A model generated the notes under the pieces. That model searched no databases. It saw nothing but the letters and a program-made list of their open reading frames with translations, and was not told where the DNA came from. The position numbers and the translations under genes were made by a program. From Desulfurobacterium pacificum (lineage in GTDB: Bacteria > Aquificota > Aquificia > Desulfurobacteriales > Desulfurobacteriaceae), in contig NZ_FXUB01000001.1 of the NCBI RefSeq assembly GCF_900182835.1, positions 124,001-188,000 of the forward strand: 64,000 nt of DNA. Reading direction: 5' to 3'. The stretch's first letter is position 1; every line of letters starts with the position of its first letter. Positions 24,913-37,012 of this stretch are shown one piece after another.

Positions 24913-25625
24913 TTGACGAAATATCAGAATCTTTGTCACACTTAGAAAGGGGAACGCTTTCAATAAAGGAAGTTTCTAATGTTATATCTAAGTTAGTAGA
25001 ACAGGTAGAGAGTATTTTCGTAAGGAATAATCAAATCCTTTCTAAGGATGTTGAAATTCTTTATGAGGTTTCAGGAGATTTAAAGGGATTTGTAAAAGAA
25101 TTTAAACCTATCATAGACCAGATGTCTATAATCTCAGAAGAATATGAAAGTCTATTAGAAAGTTTAAGCAAGATTAGAGATTATTTGGAAAATATAGAAG
25201 GGATTGCAAGTCATACCGAACTTATTGCTATTAATGCTTCAATTGAAGCTGCACGTGCCGGTGAAAGCGGCAGGAATTTTGCAGTAGTGGCTAATGAAAT
25301 AAGAAGTATGGCAAAGAACACATTTCGCTCTATAAATGAAATAAAGGAGTTGGACAAAGAAATTGAACCCAAATTGACTGCTCTAAAGCACAGTATTGAT
25401 GCTATGAGGAATATTCAAAAGAAGATGGATCAATTAATGGAAGATATAAATCAAGTAATAAAGATATCTGATGAACTAAAAGAAATAAGCACTGTGCAGT
25501 CAAAGGTTGTTGAAGAAGTAAGGGGTTTATCCGGAGTGTCTGCTGCTATTAAGCGTATAAATGAAATTTTTAGGAAGGCACAGGGTATACTTGCTTTGAC
25601 TTTTTCTCGTGTGTTTTCTCGTTAA
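24885..25625 (+). CDS. Soluble methyl-accepting chemotaxis signalling protein without a sensor domain
   Basis: 246 residues, no membrane span and no ligand-binding domain. The hairpin tip AINASIEAARAGESGRNFAVVANEIRSMAKN near residue 115-150 is the CheA/CheW-contacting part of receptors; the rest is coiled coil. GGAG stands eight bases before the ATG. It needs an outside sensor, and the overlapping di-iron protein gene upstream supplies one, so it probably relays oxygen or iron status to the chemotaxis kinase or another histidine kinase. No che genes are in the window. Confidence 0.85.
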   Translation: MRNGLDKRLIDEISESLSHLERGTLSIKEVSNVISKLVEQVESIFVRNNQILSKDVEILYEVSGDLKGFVKEFKPIIDQMSIISEEYESLLESLSKIRDYLENIEGIASHTELIAINASIEAARAGESGRNFAVVANEIRSMAKNTFRSINEIKELDKEIEPKLTALKHSIDAMRNIQKKMDQLMEDINQVIKISDELKEISTVQSKVVEEVRGLSGVSAAIKRINEIFRKAQGILALTFSRVFSR

Positions 25626-25657
25626 ATCTGTAAAATTTTATGGTAAATGGAGGAAAG

Positions 25658-26146
25658 GTGAAAATACTCTGGGCTCCATGGAGACTAAATTACGTTAAGA
25701 ACGCAGATAAAGAAAAAAATAGTTGTTTCATCTGCAAAGCTTTTGAGAGTGACCCAGCTGAAGATAGAAATAATCTACTTCTTTATAGAGGAAAAAAAGC
25801 TTTAGTAATACTTAACAAATTTCCCTACAACACAGGTCATTTAATGGTGTGTCCTATCAGACATACCGGTGATTTTCTATCTTTAATGCCTGAAGAATTG
25901 GAAGAGATTAATTTTTTGATTAAGAAATCAATAAAGGCTTTAAAAAGAGCTTACAATCCAGATGGCTTTAACATAGGTTTAAATTTAGGGAAAGTTTCTG
26001 GAGGAAGCGTAGACACACATATTCATTACCACATTGTTCCAAGATGGCAAGGAGATACTAACTTTATGCCAATAATAGGAAACGCTAAAGTTATCCCTCA
26101 GTCGTTAGATGAAACCTACGAAATCCTCAAACGCTACTGGGATTAA
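25658..26146 (+). CDS. HIT family nucleotide hydrolase/transferase
   Basis: 162 residues from the GTG at 25658, preceded by GGAGG; an ATG at 25640 is upstream but lies before the ribosome site. CFICKAF near the start is a half zinc site of the Ap4A-phosphorylase-like branch; the active site is THIHYHIVPRW (HxHxH). Such proteins cleave dinucleoside polyphosphates or AMP-X compounds. Three bases separate it from lapB. Confidence 0.9.
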   Translation: MKILWAPWRLNYVKNADKEKNSCFICKAFESDPAEDRNNLLLYRGKKALVILNKFPYNTGHLMVCPIRHTGDFLSLMPEELEEINFLIKKSIKALKRAYNPDGFNIGLNLGKVSGGSVDTHIHYHIVPRWQGDTNFMPIIGNAKVIPQSLDETYEILKRYWD

Positions 26147-26148
26147 AT

Positions 26149-27207
26149 ATGTTTGAAAAATTTTTTTCAAAACTTACAGATAAAAAGAGGGAATCTATTG
26201 AGGGGTATCTAAAAAAAATATCTGTCAATCGCCACGATTTAATAAATCAGATATCTGAAGTTAATCCAGAAAATCCCGTCAACGCCTACATAACATTAGC
26301 ACTTTTACTAAAGGAAAAAGGTGAGTACTACAAAAGCTTGAAAATCTTAGAAAAGCTCAAAGATGAGAAGTTACCTGAAACGGAAAAAAAGTTGGTCTAT
26401 TTGAACTTAGGTCTCGTATATAAAAGTGCAGGATTCCTTGATAGAGCCGAAGAAGCTTTATTGGAAGGGATAAAACTTTTTCCTGGAGAAAGTTATTTTT
26501 ACTACGAACTGGCAAGAATCTTTAAAAACTCAGGTAGATTGGAAGAGGCAGTAGAATATTTAGAGAAAGCCGTTCAGCTAAAGAAAGAGTTTGAAGATGA
26601 ACTTACTCATACTAAACTATACTTAGCCGATTACTACATTGAAAACGGAAGAACCGATAAAGCATTCAAAATCATCAGAAAAATCCACCCCCCTCTCCCC
26701 ACCCCGCTCTTCTACTACATCATGTCAAAACTCTACTACTCAGTTGGCGAAACAGAAAAAGGATACTTAAAAGCTCTACAAGGAATGAGACTGTCTCCTA
26801 AACACATTCCTTCCTTCTTAAAGGTTATAGAAGAATTTGAAGAACTTAACGAAGAAAAACTCAGAGATATCATAAAGAAAACTGAACTAAACCCAATTAC
26901 AGGGCTAAAACTTGCCAACCTTCTCATAACAAAAGGAAGAAGAACCGAAGCATTAAAAATACTGAAAGAGCTAAACGAAAAGTTTCCATCCGACCCAGAA
27001 GTCAAGGAATCCTACCTTCGCCTTCTATGGGAAACTGGAAAGAGAAAACAGGTTGTTGAAGAAATAGAAAAATTTCTAAAATTATTAAAAGCAAAGAAGA
27101 AAGCCTTCCGATGCGAAAACTGCGGCTTTGAAACAAATACTTTTGACTGGATATGCCCGAGATGCCGCGAGTGGGAAACTTTGGAGATGAACTGTGAGAA
27201 TAGATAG
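26149..27207 (+). CDS. lapB: LapB-like TPR protein with rubredoxin-type zinc ribbon
   Basis: 352 residues: about seven TPR units (for example LVYKSAGFLDRAEEALLEGI and ARIFKNSGRLEEAVEYLEKAV) and a C-terminal metal ribbon, FRCENCGFETNTFDWICPRC, exactly as in LapB/YciM. LapB tunes lipopolysaccharide output by steering LpxC to FtsH and recruits LPS assembly enzymes. The E. coli N-terminal membrane anchor is not evident here. A C-rich motif (26679-26707) encodes a proline run, KIHPPLPTP, between TPRs. tamB overlaps its end by 14 bases, linking two envelope-assembly genes. Confidence 0.85.
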   Translation: MFEKFFSKLTDKKRESIEGYLKKISVNRHDLINQISEVNPENPVNAYITLALLLKEKGEYYKSLKILEKLKDEKLPETEKKLVYLNLGLVYKSAGFLDRAEEALLEGIKLFPGESYFYYELARIFKNSGRLEEAVEYLEKAVQLKKEFEDELTHTKLYLADYYIENGRTDKAFKIIRKIHPPLPTPLFYYIMSKLYYSVGETEKGYLKALQGMRLSPKHIPSFLKVIEEFEELNEEKLRDIIKKTELNPITGLKLANLLITKGRRTEALKILKELNEKFPSDPEVKESYLRLLWETGKRKQVVEEIEKFLKLLKAKKKAFRCENCGFETNTFDWICPRCREWETLEMNCENR

Positions 27208-30200
27208 AGAACTCTTACGGGAGATTCTCAAATCTTTAAAAAGCGGAAGGCTCCATAAACTTCTCAAACTTCTATTGATATTAGCTTTTTTCTACTCATC
27301 CTTTTTAGCAGCCCAGGAACTGTTCAGATTCTACTTACATGAAAAAAAAGTTTCCACATTTCACGTATCAGGCTTCCACCTAAGCTACAACAACGGAGAA
27401 CTGGTACTCTCCTTAAACGACCTTTACTTAAAAAGACCAGACTTTTCTCTCACTCTTTACAAATGTTACGCGAGATTGAAACTGTTAAAAACCCTAAAAG
27501 AAAGAAAACCTTACTTTAAAACGCTCCACGTAGGCGAATTCAACTTAAAAATAAAAAGAGAAAGAAAAACTAAAAAAGCACAGAAGAAAAACGTCAAGAA
27601 TCTGAACCTTAACCTGTCTCTACCCTTTTATGCTGAAGAGCTTCAAGTAGAAAAGTTCTTCTTCAGCTCTCCAACCGTTAACCTTATGGGAAACAACCTC
27701 TATTATGACCTTTACTCCTTTAGGCTTGACGGTATATACGGAAAAGTTGAAGGTAAAGAGCTATCGGTTAAAAGTTTAAAAGGCAGAGTTGAAAACGGGT
27801 TTCTTACAACAGACAATTTAACTGTCTCCTTTGGAGAATTCCGCTACACAGGAAAAGCAAAAGCATCAAAGGACTTAAGCAAAATTTATCTTGATGGAAC
27901 GTTCAAAACAAAGGAATGGCAGTTTACGGGAAAAGCTAACAAGGAATACTCTCAATTCGCAATTGAAGGAACTCTACACTATCAGAAAGAAAAGGCTGAT
28001 TTAAAACTTAAAGGAGCGTTAGAAAGAACAATAAATGTAAATAACGGAACGGTAAATTACAAAAACGTTCAGATTTCTTTTAAAGGAACAGTGTTTCCTC
28101 AACTCAAAATTAAAGGACACGTTAAAGGTGATTTAACGTTTGGAAAGTATACAGCAAAAGGTATAAGTGGAGATTTCAACGTAAAGGGAGAAATTAAAGA
28201 ACCGGAAGTCTACACCAAAATAGAGAGCAAAGAGGTAAAAACTCCGCAGTTAACTCTTAAAAACGTATCGGTAAAAGGTTGGGCAAAAGGGAAAAACACG
28301 TGGAAACTTTCAGTATCGTCGCAGCACCTATCTGCAGAAATTACCGGTGAAAATGAAGTACTCTCAGGAAAAGTTTTACTTAGGAAATTTGCAACATCTT
28401 TAGTTAAAGAGTTAAAAGAAATTCCAAAGGCAGTAGTAAGCGGAAAAATAGATTTCAGGAAAGAAGGAAACAGATTCAACTACGAGGGAACTCTAAAAAT
28501 AGATAATTTCTCATACGAAAGATTTACAGCTTCTGGCACGTTGCAGTTTAAAGGAAACGAGAAAAAAACGGAATTCAAAACAACGCTCAGAGGAAAAGGA
28601 AAATTAGAAGCAAGTGGAACAGTAAACTTTAAAAACAAAACTCAGCAAGTCGCAGTTTACGGTGAAAAAATCCCCACCTCTTCCTTCACCCTCCTTAAAA
28701 AACACGGAATAGAAGGAAAAGTTTCTTTTAACGGAAACATACTTGGAACGTTCTCAAATCCTACTGGGAACTTTACTTTTTCTTCAAACGATTTTTCATA
28801 CTGCAGCAACTATATAGGTAAAGTTAATGGACAGCTGACGTTCAACCGCAATCAACTGAAAATTCAGGCTTCAGATGAAAAAAAAGATATCGTCTTAAAT
28901 AACCTGCTCATAACGTTCAAACCCTTTTCTGTGTTGGTTGAAGGAAAGGTAGTCAATAAACCGATAAATTACATCAATAACATACTGAAATTTTATAAGG
29001 TAAAACTTCCCGTTGAGCTGTCAGGAACGGTAAGCGGAAGTTATAGCGTCAACGTCGGAAAAGATTTCGTGAAAGTTAAAGCTAACGTTGAGTCGGCATT
29101 TGGAAGCTTTGCAGTTGAAAAAATTAGAGGTGCTTTTTCTTCGTTAAGCGGGGGAATTTCTGTTGAAGGTCAGAAACTAACCGTAAATTTAAATGGTAAA
29201 TTAAATTATGCGGAAATAGATGGAAAAGGAGTGAGTGGGGGGGATTTTTCTTTAGATATTCAAAATAAAAAACTTAACGTTACGCTAAAACATTCTCAAA
29301 TAACAGGATTCAAAAACACTGATTTAGATACGAAGTTTTCTTACGATATTGCAGAAAAATCCCTTGAAGGAAGCTTTTCTCTTACAGGCAGCATAAAGAA
29401 AGATAACACTGCAATTTCAGGCTCTGCGAAAGGAACGTTCAAAGGAAACGTTAAAAACGTAGCTGTTAAAATAGCAGGTAAAGCAAGTCTATCAAACGAT
29501 TTACTCAAAAATCCCCTCAAACTCTCATTCAGTGGCAACTATCAGACGGGCAGCCAAACAGGAAGGTTTAACGTAAAATCCCCCCGTATCACAGCTACAG
29601 TCAACGTCAACAAAAACGAAATAGAATCTTTCGGAACTTTTAAAAACTTTTCAATCAAAACCCCTCAGGCTATTCTAAAAATAGGAATCGGCACGTTTAA
29701 CCTCTCATACCCCGATTTAAACGGTAACGTTTTCATTCCTGCCTTTGAAGTAAAACCTCAAAAGTTTTACAGGCTCTTTTCCGTTTCCGGTATTTACATA
29801 ACGCTGAAAAACGGAAAACCGGAAATTTCCGGAACGAAGCTTTCCTACATAGATGGATGGATAGAGATAGAAAAACCTGCAGTGAAAATCGGCAAAAAAG
29901 TCCAGGTTTCCGGAAAACTAAACGGTAATTTAGGTATAAAGGGCTTAATATACCTTTCGCCAGTAAAAAATATCTTTAGATACGTCAAAGGAACGCTAAA
30001 CGTTAAAGGGAACTATCAATACGATAACAGTCTCTCCTATTCCATAATCTTTAGCGGTAAAAATATAAACGGAAAAACAGCTTTCCTTCTGGAAAAATTT
30101 TCCATTCCCGATTTTAAAGGAAAGATAAAAAACGGTGCAGTTAAAAACCTTGATGCAGAAATTACCGTAGGAGACGGCAACTTAATAATAAAAGGTGCAG

Positions 30201-31123
30201 ACAACCTGTTTGATGTTTACGTATCGGAAATTCCAGTAGGTGAAATAGCTCTCTGGAAAAGCGTCATCTCTGGCAATTTAAAGATAAATCTACTTGAAAA
30301 ATCTGTTTCAGGAAAGTTATCTCTATCAAAAACAAGAGTTGAACTAAAAGAAAAGAAAAAAGAAAAAAGTCAGAACAAATCTAAACAGTTAGAGATACCT
30401 TTTAAAACAAACGTAAAACTAACTTTCATAGAACCTGCTGTAATATCAACGTCCATCGCAAAAATAGATGTTCTGCCACAGCTCAACCTTGAAGCAATAA
30501 ACGGAATGCCGATAATAAACGGCAGCTTCTTTGTAACCGACGGAAAAATTGACTATATGGGAAAGATTTTTAAAGTAGTTTACGGTAGCGGTGTAATTAA
30601 GAATCTGCTCAAAAACGAAGGACAGATAGACCTTCTTGCAAGTTGCTACATTTCTGGATACTACGTTTATATGAGAATAAAAGGTAGCTTCTCTCACCCT
30701 AAACTAATTCTTTCCTCAGACCCGCCGTTAAGCAAAGAGCAGATACTAAACTTAGTTATGACAGGAGCATCACCGGAAGAAATAGAAAAGAGTTCAGAAC
30801 TATTTCCGGCAGTACAGGTAGCTTACTACGCAACAGCCTCAATATTTAAACCTATTGAAACGAAGTTAGAAAAAACCTTAGGACTTGAAAACTTTTCTGT
30901 TGAACCTTACATCACCAAATACGGCGAAACTGTTGCCAAGTTCACCATAAGTAAACGCCTATTTAAACGTTTCAGAATAACAGGATACGAAACAACAGGA
31001 CAGAAGCCAGAATACGGGGGCAGTTTACAGTTCTTCCTTAACGACAAATATTTCCTTGAAACGAGGTATAACAGCTACTATGGCATAGAAACAGGTATAG
31101 GTTTTGACATAAACGTGAGGTAA
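27194..31123 (+). CDS. tamB: TamB/YtfN family (DUF490) inner-to-outer membrane bridge protein
   Basis: 1309 residues from a GTG with GGAGATGAACT upstream. One N-terminal membrane anchor (LLKLLLILAFFYSSFLAAQEL, near 20-40) is followed by about 1000 residues of alternating short beta strands, the lipid-groove architecture of TamB/AsmA proteins. The conserved C-terminal domain begins near residue 1090 and ends with GYETTGQKPEYGGSLQFFLN and a barrel-like final segment. It carries phospholipid or helps outer-membrane insertion. No BamA/TamA gene is adjacent. It holds G-rich motif copies in both orientations (28665, 29231, 29576). Confidence 0.92.
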   Translation: MRIDRELLREILKSLKSGRLHKLLKLLLILAFFYSSFLAAQELFRFYLHEKKVSTFHVSGFHLSYNNGELVLSLNDLYLKRPDFSLTLYKCYARLKLLKTLKERKPYFKTLHVGEFNLKIKRERKTKKAQKKNVKNLNLNLSLPFYAEELQVEKFFFSSPTVNLMGNNLYYDLYSFRLDGIYGKVEGKELSVKSLKGRVENGFLTTDNLTVSFGEFRYTGKAKASKDLSKIYLDGTFKTKEWQFTGKANKEYSQFAIEGTLHYQKEKADLKLKGALERTINVNNGTVNYKNVQISFKGTVFPQLKIKGHVKGDLTFGKYTAKGISGDFNVKGEIKEPEVYTKIESKEVKTPQLTLKNVSVKGWAKGKNTWKLSVSSQHLSAEITGENEVLSGKVLLRKFATSLVKELKEIPKAVVSGKIDFRKEGNRFNYEGTLKIDNFSYERFTASGTLQFKGNEKKTEFKTTLRGKGKLEASGTVNFKNKTQQVAVYGEKIPTSSFTLLKKHGIEGKVSFNGNILGTFSNPTGNFTFSSNDFSYCSNYIGKVNGQLTFNRNQLKIQASDEKKDIVLNNLLITFKPFSVLVEGKVVNKPINYINNILKFYKVKLPVELSGTVSGSYSVNVGKDFVKVKANVESAFGSFAVEKIRGAFSSLSGGISVEGQKLTVNLNGKLNYAEIDGKGVSGGDFSLDIQNKKLNVTLKHSQITGFKNTDLDTKFSYDIAEKSLEGSFSLTGSIKKDNTAISGSAKGTFKGNVKNVAVKIAGKASLSNDLLKNPLKLSFSGNYQTGSQTGRFNVKSPRITATVNVNKNEIESFGTFKNFSIKTPQAILKIGIGTFNLSYPDLNGNVFIPAFEVKPQKFYRLFSVSGIYITLKNGKPEISGTKLSYIDGWIEIEKPAVKIGKKVQVSGKLNGNLGIKGLIYLSPVKNIFRYVKGTLNVKGNYQYDNSLSYSIIFSGKNINGKTAFLLEKFSIPDFKGKIKNGAVKNLDAEITVGDGNLIIKGADNLFDVYVSEIPVGEIALWKSVISGNLKINLLEKSVSGKLSLSKTRVELKEKKKEKSQNKSKQLEIPFKTNVKLTFIEPAVISTSIAKIDVLPQLNLEAINGMPIINGSFFVTDGKIDYMGKIFKVVYGSGVIKNLLKNEGQIDLLASCYISGYYVYMRIKGSFSHPKLILSSDPPLSKEQILNLVMTGASPEEIEKSSELFPAVQVAYYATASIFKPIETKLEKTLGLENFSVEPYITKYGETVAKFTISKRLFKRFRITGYETTGQKPEYGGSLQFFLNDKYFLETRYNSYYGIETGIGFDINVR
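29231..29249 (+). repeat. G-rich/ATTTTT interspersed motif
   Basis: GTGAGTGGGGGGGATTTTT in tamB; sense orientation, opposite in polarity to the copies at 28665 and 29576 in the same gene. Confidence 0.55.
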
Positions 31124-31124
31124 A

Positions 31125-31949
31125 ATGAAATTAGAAAAAGAAAAACTACCAAAACTTATTGAAGAGCTTAAAAAATTAGGCGCAAAAGAGGAAAATCCCC
31201 CACCCCACGCCCTCTCACGTCTCAGGTTAGACAACTCAATAGTAACGATTTACAAATCCGGTTCCATTGTCTTCGGCGGAAAAGAAACCGAAGAAGCTAA
31301 AAAGCTCGTAGCCTTTTTAGTGAGCAGGGAAACCGACAGAACGCCGAGAATAGGCTGCGACGAAGCGGGCAAAGGCGAATTTACAGGTCCTTTAGTGTTA
31401 GCCTGCATTTACGCAGACGAAAGCACAATCAACAAACTGATAGAACTGCAGGTAAAAGACTCAAAAAAACTCACCAAAAGCAGAATCCTGAAATTAGCCG
31501 ATGAAATTAGAAAGGTCTGCCACGGAGCGGTTTCTGTAATAACGCCGCAGAAATACAACGAACTTTACGAAAAGCACAAAAACGCTAACAGACTTATGGA
31601 AGAAGCCTACTTAAAGCTCATAGACAAACTACTCAAAAAGTTCAAAACAGAAAAGATAGTTGTTGACAGGTTCAGTAGAACGCTTGAAAAGAAGCTAAAA
31701 GAAATTTTCCCCGACAAAGAAATAGAAGTTATTCCAAGAGCCGATGAAAAAGACATAGTAGTTGCAGCAGCTTCAATCGTTGCAAAGGCAGAAAGGTTAA
31801 AGTTTATGGAAAAACTATCTGAAGAAGCCGGCTTCACTCTGCCGGAAGGAAACTTGAAAAACAGAGAACTTTTAGAAAAAATCCCCCCACACCTCCACCA
31901 CAAATTTTTCAAAACACACTTTAACGTAGGAGAAAAGGATGAACGGTAA
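31125..31949 (+). CDS. rnhC: Ribonuclease HIII
   Basis: 274 residues. The N-terminal 70 residues form the TBP-like substrate-binding domain that distinguishes HIII from HII. The catalytic acids lie in CDEAGKGEFTGPLVLA, KDSKKLTKSR and VVDRF; the GKGEF wording (not GRGP) is of the HIII kind. It removes RNA from RNA/DNA hybrids. It starts one base after tamB. Two C-rich motif copies encode proline runs: ENPPPHA near residue 23 and KIPPHLHH near residue 252. Confidence 0.9.
   Translation: MKLEKEKLPKLIEELKKLGAKEENPPPHALSRLRLDNSIVTIYKSGSIVFGGKETEEAKKLVAFLVSRETDRTPRIGCDEAGKGEFTGPLVLACIYADESTINKLIELQVKDSKKLTKSRILKLADEIRKVCHGAVSVITPQKYNELYEKHKNANRLMEEAYLKLIDKLLKKFKTEKIVVDRFSRTLEKKLKEIFPDKEIEVIPRADEKDIVVAAASIVAKAERLKFMEKLSEEAGFTLPEGNLKNRELLEKIPPHLHHKFFKTHFNVGEKDER
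31875..31901 (-). repeat. G-rich/ATTTTT interspersed motif (complement)
   Basis: Plus strand reads AAAAAATCCCCCCACACC then CTCCACCAC, the complement of the motif, in rnhC. A second copy lies at 31192-31211 in the same gene and orientation. Confidence 0.6.
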
Positions 31950-32808
31950 AAAGGTAGCAGCAGTAATACTGGCGGTTTTCTTTCTGTCGGTAATCTCTCT
32001 TTTAGCCGCTTTAAAGGTAAGCAACCTCTCTTTTGGCGGAAAAATAGCGATAGTCAAAGTTGAAGGCGTGATAAAGTCAACAGAACCCTACATAAACATT
32101 TTAGATAGGCTGGAAAAAGACAAAAGCGTCAAAGCCATAGTTTTAAGAGTAAACTCGCCCGGCGGAGTAGTAGGAGCGTGCCAGGAAATCCACGACAAAG
32201 TTGCAGAAATTACCAAAAAAAAGCCGGTAGTAGTGTCAATGGGTTCAATCGCAGCTTCCGGCGGACTCTACATATCCGTTCCGGCAACGAAAATCGTCGC
32301 AGACCCGGGAACGATAACCGGAAGCATCGGCGTAATTTTGCAGAGCTACAACCTGAAAAAGTTGGCAGACAAGGTGGGAATAAGAGTGATAACGGTAAAA
32401 AGCGGAAAGTATAAAGACCTTTTAAATCCATTCAGAAATCCTACCAGAGGTGAGCTAAAAATCCTTCAACAGCTTATAAACGATTCTTACAACCAGTTCG
32501 TAAAAGCAGTAGCAGAAGGCAGGCACCTACCGATAGAAAAAGTGAAAAAGTTTGCAGACGGTAGAGTATTTTCAGGCGAAAGAGCAAAGAAGTTAGGCAT
32601 CGTTGACGAGTTAGGCGGGTTAGAAAAGGCGGTAGAAGTTGCCAAAAAGCTTTCCCGCTCACCGCACGCAAAGGTTTTCGTTGCAACGCCTAAAGAAACG
32701 CTCCTGCAAAAGCTTTTCGGAGAAAAGAGCCAGTCAATCGTCAACACCGCTGCCAAACTGCTCAAAGGAGAAACAACCGAAACGGAATTAATGTATCTCT
32801 TTCAGTAA
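31939..32808 (+). CDS. sppA: Signal peptide peptidase SppA (short form)
   Basis: 289 residues with one N-terminal membrane anchor (residues 4-25). VNSPGGVVGACQE, then MGSIAASGGLYISVPA with the catalytic Ser, and Lys in VKSGKYKD form the Ser/Lys dyad region of the 36-kDa SppA type. It degrades leftover signal peptides in the membrane from the outer side. Overlaps rnhC by 11 bases; last gene of the plus-strand run beginning with HIT. Confidence 0.93.
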   Translation: MNGKKVAAVILAVFFLSVISLLAALKVSNLSFGGKIAIVKVEGVIKSTEPYINILDRLEKDKSVKAIVLRVNSPGGVVGACQEIHDKVAEITKKKPVVVSMGSIAASGGLYISVPATKIVADPGTITGSIGVILQSYNLKKLADKVGIRVITVKSGKYKDLLNPFRNPTRGELKILQQLINDSYNQFVKAVAEGRHLPIEKVKKFADGRVFSGERAKKLGIVDELGGLEKAVEVAKKLSRSPHAKVFVATPKETLLQKLFGEKSQSIVNTAAKLLKGETTETELMYLFQ

Positions 32809-34861
<2,053 letters not shown>

Positions 34862-34872
<11 letters not shown>

Positions 34873-36883
34873 CTACAACTTCCACTTTAACTTTTAAAGA
34901 CTTAAACGCCGCAGTTTTAACGTAAACATCACCTTCTTCACCGAAAAGGTAGTTAATCCCGCTTTTTGCGTGGTGGAAAGAAACAAAGAGCGTTCCTTTT
35001 TTTATATGTTTGCTGAAAACTATCGGAAGCGGTGCAGTTCTGCCGTATCTTGAAACAAGCACAACTCTTTCAGCATTCTTTAATCTTTCTCTGTCCTCTT
35101 CACTGGCGTAAACAATGTCTTCTCTGTAAGTTCTAAATTTTGCAAGAGTCTGGCAGTTCATAGTTTGAACGGCGTTGTTGTAGTGGAGCAAAATCCTCCC
35201 CGTCGTCAACCAAAAGCCTTCTTCCTTTTCACTTTCCAGCAATTCTTTAACCATTCCTTTAGGAGAGTATGGCTTAAAAACCAATCGTGCCTTACCGGTT
35301 TTAGTTGGAAACTTTTCTTTAAAAAGGCATTCAGTCCCTTTTCCGTCAGCAACAGGCCACTGAGGCGCGTTAAGAAAGCTCTCCTTCAAAAGCTCGTAAG
35401 AAGCTCCGCCGAACTTTTCCGGAACTTCCTCTCTAACTGCATTCCAGACATCTTCAGTGGTTTTATAGCCAAAGTCTTTCCCCATTCTCTTTGCAACTTC
35501 CGCTATTACCTCCCAGTCGTCAGGAAGGGCAGAATCAAAAAGGGGTTGAGCAAGGTGCAGGCGCCTTTCGGCGTTTATGTAAATCCCCGTTTTTTCGTAA
35601 CAGCTTTTCACGCCGAAAACTACATCTGCATATTTTGTAACTTCACAGGGGAAAATCTCGTTTACAACTAAAAAGTCAAGCTTCTTTAAGGCTTTTTCTA
35701 TAAAAGCTCTATCGGGGTGAACGTGCGCTAAATCTTCTCCCATAACCCAGAGCGCTTTAATTTCCCCGCCATCAATGGCTTTTATCACGTCAGGAGTCAT
35801 CAAACCTTTTTTTTCAGGCTCTCTATAACCGGGAAGGAAGTAAGGAAGCATTCCCATGTCGCAGGCGCCCTGGACGTTGTTTTGTCCCCTTAAAGGAATC
35901 AGGTAGGGGTTGCCGGTTAAAAGTGCAAGGTTAGCAATAGCCATAACGGCATCAGAGCCGTCAACGTGTTCTGTTACGCCAAGCCCCCACAGGAAAACCG
36001 TTTTAGAGGATGCTACTGCACGGGCAAAACGTTTTATTTCGTCGCAGATGTGTTCGTATCCTTTCAGTTTTTTAAAGATTTCGGGGGAAGGGGTGGTGGG
36101 GATTTTTCCTCTAAATTCATCAAAGTTTTCTACCCTTTCTTTCAAAAATTTTTCGTTGTAAAGCTTTTCTTCAACAATCACTCTTGCAACGGCGTTGAGG
36201 AACAAAAGATTTGAATCATAAGGAATAATAAACTTAAAATCGGCAAATCGGAAAAGGCCTATTTCTCTAACGTCAATAACAGCTAACTTCGCTCCTTTCC
36301 TTACTTTTTCAATAATCCTGTGGCTGACAATCGGGTGGGCTTCTGTAGTATTTGAACCTATAACGACAATTAACTCTGCATCGTAGATAGCGTCAAACGG
36401 AACAGAAGCTGCTCCTTCTCCTACTGTTTCTCTTAAACCCTTTAAACTCGGCGCGTGGCATATCCTCGCACAGTTATCAATGTGTGGAGAACCAACTATT
36501 TCTCTTGCAAATTTTTGGAAAAGGTAGGCACTTTCGCAGTTTGTCCTCGCACCACCTATCGCCGAAAAAGCTTTCCCGCCAAACCTTTGCTTTATGTCAA
36601 TTAATTTCTTTGCAACAACGTCGTAAGCAACCTCGTAAGGAACTTCAAAGAAGTTTTCGTTTACTTTCCTTGCAAGAGCAGAAAGTTCAAATTCCTTCAA
36701 AATCTCCCTATTAACCCAGGCCCCCTTTATCCTTTTATCGCTAAAAATAAACTCATGACCAAAATTACCCTTTATGCAAAGCTTTCCCTTACTTACGACA
36801 CCCTCTTTTAAGTGAACAACTCTCTCCCCATCAAATCCCAACTCACACCCAACACCGCAATAGGTACAAACGGTTCTTTTCAA
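34862..36883 (-). CDS. fdhA: Formate dehydrogenase-like molybdopterin oxidoreductase, catalytic subunit
   Basis: 673 residues from a TTG start with GGAGG six bases upstream. The [4Fe-4S] ligands CTYCGVGC and LCIKG open the protein; NCARICHAPSLKGL holds a Cys where formate dehydrogenases carry Cys or Sec; LRGQNNVQGACDMGMLP is the bis-MGD-binding stretch; the C-terminal MopB domain ends near residue 665. No Tat signal, so cytoplasmic. It would oxidise formate or reduce CO2. No beta or gamma subunit adjoins; the partner must be elsewhere. A long G-rich motif (36083-36107) encodes a KIPTTPSPEIF stretch in a variable loop. Confidence 0.88.
36083..36107 (+). repeat. G-rich/ATTTTT interspersed motif
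   Basis: One of the longest copies, GGGGGAAGGGG followed by TGGTGGGGATTTTT, antisense within the formate dehydrogenase-like gene and encoding a proline-rich loop there. Confidence 0.6.
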
Positions 36884-37012
36884 ACACCACCTCCAGAAAT
36901 CCCATAAAGAAATTGTAATTTTAGCAGGTATAGACGAAAGGAAAAGAGGAACTCTCTATTTTTAAACTTTGCTCTGTTTTTATAGAGATTTTTAAATAAG
37001 GTTTGTCTCCTT

